From positions 372,001 to 436,000 of the forward strand of contig NZ_CP045737.1 in NCBI RefSeq assembly GCF_009649075.1: a DNA stretch of 64,000 bases, read 5' to 3'. Position 1 is the stretch's first letter, and each line of letters opens with the position of its first letter. Source of the DNA: Aeromicrobium yanjiei. GTDB taxonomy: Bacteria > Actinomycetota > Actinomycetes > Propionibacteriales > Nocardioidaceae. The position numbers and the translations under genes are program-made. This document shows positions 32,794-38,257 of this stretch, piece by piece. The notes beneath the pieces are model-generated. The model saw nothing but the letters and a program-made list of their open reading frames with translations. It had not been told where the DNA came from and did not search any database.

Positions 32794-34320
32794 GTGAAGC
32801 CCGCGACCAGCTCGACGACCTCGTTGTGGCTCGACCGCCCCGAGCCGATCGCCGGCCAGCCGCTGCCCGCCGGTGACCACCTCGACGACATCGTGGTCGG
32901 CGCCGGGATCACGGGCCTGACGACGGCCCTGCTGCTCGCTCGGGCCGGCCGCCGGGTCGCGGTGCTCGAGGCCGGGGTGGTCGGCTCGCTCGCGTCGGGC
33001 AACACCACGGCCAAGGTCTCCCTGCTGCAGGGCACCAAGATGTCGACGATGCTGCGCTACCAGTCGCAGGAGGTCGTGCGCGCATACGTCGACGGCAACC
33101 TCGAGGGCCAGCAGTGGATGCTGCGGTTCTGCGACGACCACGGCGTGCCCTACCAGCTGCGCGACGCCGTGACCTACGCGTCGGCGCCCGAGCAGGCAGC
33201 CATGGTCGACCAGGAGCTGGAGGCCACCCAGGCGCTCGGCCTGCCGACGTTCCCCACCAGCCACCTCGACGTCCCGTTCCCCCAGTTCGGCGCGGTGGTG
33301 CTGCGCGACCAGGCCCAGATCGACCCCATGGACCTGTTGACCGCCCTGGTCGAGCAGATCCGCTCGCACGGCGGCTCGGTCCACCAGGGCGTGCGGGTCG
33401 TGGACGTGTCCTGGTCCGGGCGACGCACAGTGACGCTCGAGGACGGGGCCACGCTGCAGGCCGATCACGTGGTGCTGGCGACGGGCTTCCCGATCCTCGA
33501 TCGCGGCCTGTACTTCTCCAAGCTCGAGCCGATGCGCTCGTACGCCCTGGCGTACGACGCCCCCGCGGAGTCCGTGCCCGACGGCATGTACCTGTCGGCC
33601 GGGCCACCGAGCCGGTCGGTGCGCGACGTCCCGACCGCCGACGGCCGACGCAAGCTGCTGATCGGAGGCAGCGGGCACGAGGTGGGACGCACGCCGTCCG
33701 AGCGGGCCAAGGTCGACGCGCTGCGCGAGTGGACCGCCGAGCACTTCCCCGGCGCCGTGGAGACGCACGCGTGGTCCGCCCAGGACTACCAGTCGCACGA
33801 CGCCGTGCCCTACATCGGACCGCTGCCCCGAGGTGGTGGACGCATCCACGTCGCCACGGGCTTCGACAAGTGGGGGATGGCGTCCGGCGTGATGGCCGGG
33901 CGCAGCATCTCCGCGCAGATCCTCGACGAGGCCCCGAGCTGGCAGAAGACCATGAGCACGCGCGTGACGCGTCCGTCGGGCATCGGCCACGTCGGCCTGA
34001 TCAACGCCAAGGTCGCGGTCGCCGCCGCGAAGTCCCTGGCATCGGCGGAGATGCGGCCCGCGCCGGCCGAGCCCGCCGAGGGTGAAGGCGTCGTCGGCCG
34101 GCGGGGGATCGTCCCGGTCGGCACCTCGACAGTGGACGGGACGACCTGTGCGGTCCGGGCGATCTGCACGCACGTGGGCGGCGTCCTCAGCTGGAACGAC
34201 AACGACAAGACGTACGACTGCCCGCTGCACGGATCGCGCTTCGCTGCAGACGGCACGGTGATCGAGGGCCCCGCCGTCCGCCCGCTGAAGCGGCTGGAGC
34301 CCGAGGAGGAGCCCTCATGA
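32794..34320 (+). CDS. FAD-dependent oxidoreductase with C-terminal Rieske domain
   Basis: 508 residues from GTG 32794 (GGGGGA upstream). A DadA/glycine-oxidase-like FAD fold: IVVGAGITGLTTALLLARAG dinucleotide motif, GNTTAKVSLLQG, and near the end of the domain YIGPLPRGGGRIHVATGFDKWGM, cited here as YIGPLP and ATGFDKWGM. The last 90 residues are a Rieske [2Fe-2S] domain with ligands in CTHVGG and CPLHGSRF. The family is common next to stress promoters in actinobacteria; substrate unknown, likely an amine or a small reductant. The 4-bp overlap puts mini-protein D in the same operon. Confidence 0.92.
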   Translation: MKPATSSTTSLWLDRPEPIAGQPLPAGDHLDDIVVGAGITGLTTALLLARAGRRVAVLEAGVVGSLASGNTTAKVSLLQGTKMSTMLRYQSQEVVRAYVDGNLEGQQWMLRFCDDHGVPYQLRDAVTYASAPEQAAMVDQELEATQALGLPTFPTSHLDVPFPQFGAVVLRDQAQIDPMDLLTALVEQIRSHGGSVHQGVRVVDVSWSGRRTVTLEDGATLQADHVVLATGFPILDRGLYFSKLEPMRSYALAYDAPAESVPDGMYLSAGPPSRSVRDVPTADGRRKLLIGGSGHEVGRTPSERAKVDALREWTAEHFPGAVETHAWSAQDYQSHDAVPYIGPLPRGGGRIHVATGFDKWGMASGVMAGRSISAQILDEAPSWQKTMSTRVTRPSGIGHVGLINAKVAVAAAKSLASAEMRPAPAEPAEGEGVVGRRGIVPVGTSTVDGTTCAVRAICTHVGGVLSWNDNDKTYDCPLHGSRFAADGTVIEGPAVRPLKRLEPEEEPS

Positions 34321-34463
34321 CGACCACGCCGCAGGACCCGCGCGACGACGTCGAGCCCTCTGACCCGATCGAGCGGCATGAACCCGACCTCGATCCCGGG
34401 CTCGCTCCCGATCCGCAGCACGAGGTGCGCCAGAGCCCTCCCGAGGACGCTCCGGGGTCCTGA
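34317..34463 (+). CDS. Acidic Asp/Glu/Pro-rich mini-protein D
   Basis: 48 residues; ATG 34317 overlaps the FAD/Rieske stop (ATGA), so it is translated from the same stress-type transcript. Composition Pro, Asp, Glu with a few Arg and His (DPRDDVEPSDPIERHEPD), disordered, no Cys. Very like mini-proteins A-C in composition. A perfect terminator follows 2 bp after the stop. Confidence 0.68.
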   Translation: MTTTPQDPRDDVEPSDPIERHEPDLDPGLAPDPQHEVRQSPPEDAPGS

Positions 34464-34465
34464 AC

Positions 34466-34505
34466 CGCCGGTGCCCGCCCGAGCGCGTCGGGCGGGCACC
34501 GGCGG
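34466..34505. terminator. Bidirectional terminator between mini-protein D and hsp20
   Basis: CCGCCGGTGCCCGCCCGA pairs with TCGGGCGGGCACCGGCGG (18 bp, short loop). It fills the gap between the convergent genes. Confidence 0.9.
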
Positions 34506-34513
34506 GTCGGCGA

Positions 34514-34942
34514 CTAGGCCGAGATCGACGCCTGGTCCTCGCTGGAACCGATCTGGATCTTGCGCGGCTTGGCCCGTTCCACGAGCGGGATGACCAGCGA
34601 GAGCACGCCGTTGTCGTAGGCCGCCGAGATCCGCTCGGTGTCGACGCCCTCGCCCAGCGTGAACTGGCGGACGTAGCTGCCCGGTCGACGCTCACGGGTC
34701 AGCCACTGGGCGCCCTCGTGGATCGCGGCCGTGCGCTCGGCGCGAATCGTCAGCAGGTGGCCGTCGAGGTCGATGTCGATCGAGCCGGGATCGACACCGG
34801 GCAGATCTGCACTGAGGACGTAGCGGTCGCCCTCCTTGAACAGGTCGACGGGCACGGTCCTGGGGCCCGTGCGCAGCTGTGTCGTCAGGTCCTGAGCCAG
34901 ACGGTCCAGGCCACTGAAAGGATCGAAGGTCATCGAGTTCAT
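34514..34942 (-). CDS. hsp20: Hsp20/alpha-crystallin small heat shock protein
   Basis: 142 residues from ATG 34942, with AAAGGAG 9 nt upstream; an ATG 9 nt further in (34933) is less well placed. Alpha-crystallin domain about residues 35-125: VDLFKEGDRYVLSADLPGVDPGSIDIDLD, cited as DLFKEGDRYVLSADLPGVDP, then LTIRAER, RRPGSYVRQFTLGEGVD and the A-x-x-x-NGVLSLVIP signature. ATP-independent holdase chaperone, usually oligomeric. Its promoter and an HspR-type operator are visible upstream, so heat induction is expected. Confidence 0.95.
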   Translation of the reverse strand: MNSMTFDPFSGLDRLAQDLTTQLRTGPRTVPVDLFKEGDRYVLSADLPGVDPGSIDIDLDGHLLTIRAERTAAIHEGAQWLTRERRPGSYVRQFTLGEGVDTERISAAYDNGVLSLVIPLVERAKPRKIQIGSSEDQASISA

Positions 34943-34965
34943 GGCAACGCTCTCCTTTCGGTGAA

Positions 34966-34986
34966 GTTGAGTCGATCCGACTCAAC
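34966..34986. promoter_or_regulatory. HAIR operator (HspR binding site)
   Basis: GTTGAGT-N7-ACTCAAC, a perfect 7-bp inverted repeat that matches the HspR-associated inverted repeat CTTGAGT-N7-ACTCAAG at 12 of 14 positions. It sits about 15-35 bp downstream of the predicted transcription start of hsp20. Confidence 0.88.
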
Positions 34987-35005
34987 TCAGTCTCGACTTG
35001 GCACA

Positions 35006-35034
35006 GTTATAGGACAGCGACGCGGCGGTCGCAA
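35006..35034 (-). promoter_or_regulatory. hsp20 promoter
   Basis: Reverse strand: TTGCGA (35034-35029), 17-bp spacer, TATAAC (35011-35006), a near-consensus housekeeping promoter, followed by the HAIR operator. Confidence 0.8.
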
Positions 35035-35095
35035 GCGCGATTTCCTGAAGAGATCCTGAGAAATCTGGAGGTCCACGAGGGCTCCTCGGACGGTG

Positions 35096-35121
35096 GTCTG
35101 GGACGGGCCGCTACGGGGTAG
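35096..35121 (+). promoter_or_regulatory. Stress-sigma-type promoter for SDR
   Basis: GTCT (35096-35099), 16-bp spacer, GGGTAG (35116-35121), 32 bp before ATG 35153. Confidence 0.65.
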
Positions 35122-35152
35122 TGAGCACCAGACACCGACCCGTGGAGGAACC

Positions 35153-35989
35153 ATGACCGACTCACCCGCCCAGGACCTGCCCGGCCACGAGAGCGACCTG
35201 CAGCCGGCCGCCGACCACGGCGAGCACTCCTACCGGGGCACCGGCCGCCTGCTCGGCAAGGTCGCGATCATCACCGGTGCGGACAGCGGCATCGGCAAGG
35301 CCGTCGCGATCGCGTACGCCCGTGAGGGCGCGGACGTCGTGATCGGCTACCTCAGCGAGGACGACGACGCCGCCGACACCCAGCAGTGGGTCGAGCGGGC
35401 CGGACGCACCGCGCTGCTGGTCAAGGGCGACCTGGCCGATCCGGCGCACTGCCGCGCGATGGTGAGCCAGACCGTCGAGCACTTCGGCCGGGTCGACGTG
35501 CTGGTCAACAATGCCGCGGTCCAGATGTACCGCAAGACGTTCGAGGAGATCCCGGACGAGGAGTGGGACCGCATCATCGCGACGAACCTGAGCGCGATGT
35601 TCCACCTCGTGAAGGCGTCGTTGCCGCACATGCCGCACGGCTCGTCCATCATCGGGACCTCGTCCATCAACTCCGACATGCCGATGCCCGAGCTGATCCC
35701 GTACGACGTCACGAAGGCCGGCATCGCCAACATGACGGCCGGCCTGGCGCAGCTGCTCGCGGACCGGGGGATCCGCGCCAACAGCGTCGCGCCGGGCCCC
35801 ATCTGGACGCCGCTGATCCCCACCACGATGCCGCCGGACGTCGTGGACGAGTTCGGCGACATGTCCCCGATCGGCCGGGCGGGTCAGCCCGCCGAGCTCG
35901 CCCCGGTCTACGTGATGCTGGCCTCCGACGAGGCGTCGTACGTCTCGGGTGCCCGCGTCGCCGTGACGGGAGGCATGCCTATCCTGTGA
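35153..35989 (+). CDS. SDR oxidoreductase, general stress protein 39/YghA-like
   Basis: 278 residues from ATG 35153 with GGAGG upstream. The 40-residue N-terminal extension (AQDLPGHESDLQPAADHG) is typical of the GSP39/YhdF/YghA group. SDR core with ITGADSGIGKAVAIAYAREG, VKGDLAD, NNAAVQ, SSINSD and catalytic YDVTK. Homologues reduce small aldehydes or glyoxals and are stress-induced, which agrees with the GGGTAG promoter just upstream. Confidence 0.92.
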   Translation: MTDSPAQDLPGHESDLQPAADHGEHSYRGTGRLLGKVAIITGADSGIGKAVAIAYAREGADVVIGYLSEDDDAADTQQWVERAGRTALLVKGDLADPAHCRAMVSQTVEHFGRVDVLVNNAAVQMYRKTFEEIPDEEWDRIIATNLSAMFHLVKASLPHMPHGSSIIGTSSINSDMPMPELIPYDVTKAGIANMTAGLAQLLADRGIRANSVAPGPIWTPLIPTTMPPDVVDEFGDMSPIGRAGQPAELAPVYVMLASDEASYVSGARVAVTGGMPIL

Positions 35990-36020
35990 CGGCGCGTGTC
36001 GCCGACCACCCCGGCGGCAC

Positions 36021-36046
36021 GTTTGCCAGATCCACCCGCCGGGTAG
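36021..36046 (+). promoter_or_regulatory. Stress-sigma promoter for methyltransferase (GTTT-N16-GGGTAG)
   Basis: GTTT (36021-36024), 16-bp spacer, GGGTAG (36041-36046), 49 bp before ATG 36095. Confidence 0.75.
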
Positions 36047-36094
36047 AACCCGGGGGTGACAGCGCCGCGCGTCACAGCAGGAGGAGCCCACCAC

Positions 36095-36754
36095 ATGCCC
36101 CAGAACGACTCGACCAGCGCCGTGACGGCCCCGATGCCGACGGAGACGATCGAGTTCGGCGGTCTGCAGATCGCCTTCGACGACCGGGTGCTGCGGCCGC
36201 GGGCGTGGACGATCGCCCAGTCGCAGTGGGCGGCCGACCTGGTGCAGGAGGCCGCGCCCGGACCGGTCCTGGAGCTCTTCGCGGGCGTCGGGCACATCGG
36301 CCTCGCCGCGGTGGTGGACTCCGACCGGCAGCTCGTGCTGGTCGATCTCAACCCCGTGGCCTGCGAGCTCGCGCGGCACAACGTCGAGTCCGCGGGCCTC
36401 GCGGGCCGGGTCGAGGTGCGCGAGGGGCGGATCGACGAGGTGGTCGGGGACGCCGAGACCTATCCGGTGATCATCGCGGACCCGCCGTGGGTGCCGTCCG
36501 CCGGCATCCACGAGTTCCCCGAGGACCCGCACATCGCGATCGACGGCGGTTCCGACGGCCTGGACCTGGCCCGCACCGCGTGCGAGGTGATCGACCGTCA
36601 CCTCCAGCCGGGGGGCTCGGCCATCGTCCAGCTGGGCACGGTCGAGCAGGCCGAGGCGATCGGCGAGCACCTCACGGACGCACTGGGGTCGGACATCACG
36701 CTGGTCGAGACCCGCCGGCACGACCGGGGCGTGCTGGCGCGGCTCGCCCGCTGA
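36095..36754 (+). CDS. Class I SAM-dependent methyltransferase (HemK/RsmC-like)
   Basis: 219 residues from ATG 36095; GAGGAG upstream. SAM-binding motif LELFAGVGHIGLAAV, acidic loop LVDLNP and the catalytic-site motif ADPPWVPS, of the N/D-PPY/W type found in N-methyltransferases acting on amide or base nitrogens (HemK/PrmC, RsmC, RlmA relatives). Target unknown. Its promoter is the second exact GTTT stress promoter in the window. Confidence 0.85.
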   Translation: MPQNDSTSAVTAPMPTETIEFGGLQIAFDDRVLRPRAWTIAQSQWAADLVQEAAPGPVLELFAGVGHIGLAAVVDSDRQLVLVDLNPVACELARHNVESAGLAGRVEVREGRIDEVVGDAETYPVIIADPPWVPSAGIHEFPEDPHIAIDGGSDGLDLARTACEVIDRHLQPGGSAIVQLGTVEQAEAIGEHLTDALGSDITLVETRRHDRGVLARLAR

Positions 36755-36772
36755 CCCCGGCCGGGCGGCCGG

Positions 36773-36967
36773 TCAGCGCTTCGGGATCACCTTGTGGGTG
36801 CCGTCGCACCACGGCTGGGAGGCCGACTTGCCGCACCGGCACACCGCGCTGATGGGTCGGGTCGTGCGGTGGTTCACGCCGTCGGCGTCCTGGATCACGT
36901 GGTCGCCCCGCACGAGCATCGGCCCGTCCGGGCAGAGGATCACGTCGGGGTGCTCGGGCTCTGTCAT
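36773..36967 (-). CDS. CDGSH iron-sulfur domain protein
   Basis: 64 residues from ATG 36967. Single CDGSH motif: CRCGKSASQPWCDGTH provides the 3-Cys, 1-His ligands of a [2Fe-2S] cluster. Start overlaps the stop of the heme-oxygenase-like gene by 4 bp (ATGA), a pairing that recurs in actinobacteria. Probably an electron carrier or cluster donor for that protein. Confidence 0.92.
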   Translation of the reverse strand: MTEPEHPDVILCPDGPMLVRGDHVIQDADGVNHRTTRPISAVCRCGKSASQPWCDGTHKVIPKR

Positions 36968-37908
36968 GCGGCCCACTCCTGGAGCATGCGGTGGGCGAAC
37001 CGGTCCTCGAGGTCCAGGCACGTGAAGGCGCCGAAGAAGACGTCGTCGCGCAGGGCCGGCTCGTCCTGCAGCAAGGCGCCGCAGATCGTCCGCACGGCCA
37101 GCTGCTCGTGGACCGCGTCCGCCTCGACGTGCTCGGTGTAGTAGCCGATCATCGACTCCGGCAGCCCGAGCCGGTCGAAGCCCTGGGCGATCCGTCGCGA
37201 CGGGATGCTGCTGGTGACCTCGAAGGCCGCGAGGTGTCCGAGCGAGGCGCCGCGGAGGCGACGGTTGAGGCCGAACAGCGACATCGCGTTGTTCTCCTCG
37301 AGCACCTCCAGCGGGACGTCGTCGATGTACGCGCCGTACTCGTTGCGCAGGCCGCAGTCGTCCATGCCGCGGGCGAACAGTGCAGCGTGCAGCTTGGTGG
37401 GGTCGCCGCAGCCGTACTCGTCGAACTGCAGCTCCATCAGTGCTGCCTTGGCGGTGTAACCGAGGCGGGGCACGAGCCACGCGCTCGGATCGGACTCCTT
37501 GAGGTGGTAGATCGACCGGAGGCGCAGGAGCTCGAGTGCCTGGTCGTAGGTCGCATCCTTGTGGACGAACTTGGCGAGCGACGGACCGTCGTGCTCGGCC
37601 ACGAACGAGAAGAAGGTCTCGGCGAACTCCCCGTCCGGTGACGTGTCGGGCGCGCGGTCGCGAAGCTCCTGCTCGAACGACGACTCGAGCGAGCGTCGCA
37701 GCTCGACCAGCTCGGGCTGCCACTCGCGGGCGTCGTCGACGTCCTCGAAGCCGCGGTAGTGCAGCTCGTACAGAGCCCAGAGCGTGATCTGGAGGTCCTC
37801 GTCGTCGTCGGGGAGCGTGCGCAACGCCGCATCCCATGAGGGCGAAGGGGCTCGCATGGACTCGAACACGATCTCGCTGAGGGATCCGCGCCCCTTGGGC
37901 GTCAGCAC
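36964..37908 (-). CDS. Iron-containing redox enzyme family protein (heme-oxygenase-like diiron fold)
   Basis: 314 residues from GTG 37908 (GGAG 7 nt upstream). All-helical; resembles the heme-oxygenase-like diiron oxidase (HDO) group: LWALYELHYRGFEDVDD, LRSIYHLKESDPSAW, LQFDEYGCGD, GYYTEHVEADAVHE and a C-terminal D/E-rich helix supply candidate iron ligands (Glu, His, Asp). Known members oxidise amino-acid-derived or fatty acid substrates; this one has no assigned substrate. It is coupled to a CDGSH protein and preceded on its strand by a stress-type promoter. Confidence 0.85.
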   Translation of the reverse strand: MLTPKGRGSLSEIVFESMRAPSPSWDAALRTLPDDDEDLQITLWALYELHYRGFEDVDDAREWQPELVELRRSLESSFEQELRDRAPDTSPDGEFAETFFSFVAEHDGPSLAKFVHKDATYDQALELLRLRSIYHLKESDPSAWLVPRLGYTAKAALMELQFDEYGCGDPTKLHAALFARGMDDCGLRNEYGAYIDDVPLEVLEENNAMSLFGLNRRLRGASLGHLAAFEVTSSIPSRRIAQGFDRLGLPESMIGYYTEHVEADAVHEQLAVRTICGALLQDEPALRDDVFFGAFTCLDLEDRFAHRMLQEWAA

Positions 37909-38257
37909 GTGGGCTCCGAGGCGGAGTCGGGTGTGGGTGTCAGTTCTGGCGGCATGTTCTTCCTCGCGATGTGCACAGCTCCCGCCGGTTGCTCGACAGG
38001 CGCGTCAGGAGTACCCCGCGGGCCATGTCCCAAGCGCTCCGGGACGGTCGCCCCGGGGTGGGCAGGATCACCTCGCGGCCGTGATGTGGCTGTTGCTGTC
38101 GGCCCCTAGGAGGAGCCCGGGTCGCTACCTTACCCGCGCACGGGCAGGGGTCGAAGGACCCTGCTCTCCCGGGGCGATCCGGGCACATGGTGGAGCATCG
38201 TGCCTCGTCCGGTCAGTGGATGCGGAGACAGAGGCACTGGTTCCTGAGGAGGACGCC
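37909..38257. other. 349-bp divergent intergenic region
   Basis: It separates the divergent heme-oxygenase-like and sortase-fusion genes. It contains the reverse-strand stress-type promoter at 38011-38035, an AGGAGG at 38109 with no convincing gene after it, and the leader of the sortase fusion gene. I see no further gene or RNA. Confidence 0.5.
38011..38035 (-). promoter_or_regulatory. Stress-sigma-type promoter for the heme-oxygenase-like gene
   Basis: Reverse strand: GCTT (38035-38032), 15-bp spacer, GGGTAC (38016-38011), about 100 bp before GTG 37908. Confidence 0.55.

Noticed and set aside
32714-32797. 27-codon frame starting at ATG 32714 before the FAD/Rieske gene
   Set aside because: No ribosome site and Arg/Ser-rich shadow-like composition; its stop overlaps GTG 32794, but nothing else supports a leader peptide.
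37784-38257. N-terminal extension of the sortase fusion protein
   Set aside because: The open frame upstream is antisense to the heme-oxygenase-like gene; ATG 38258 has GAGGAGG and begins a proper signal peptide.
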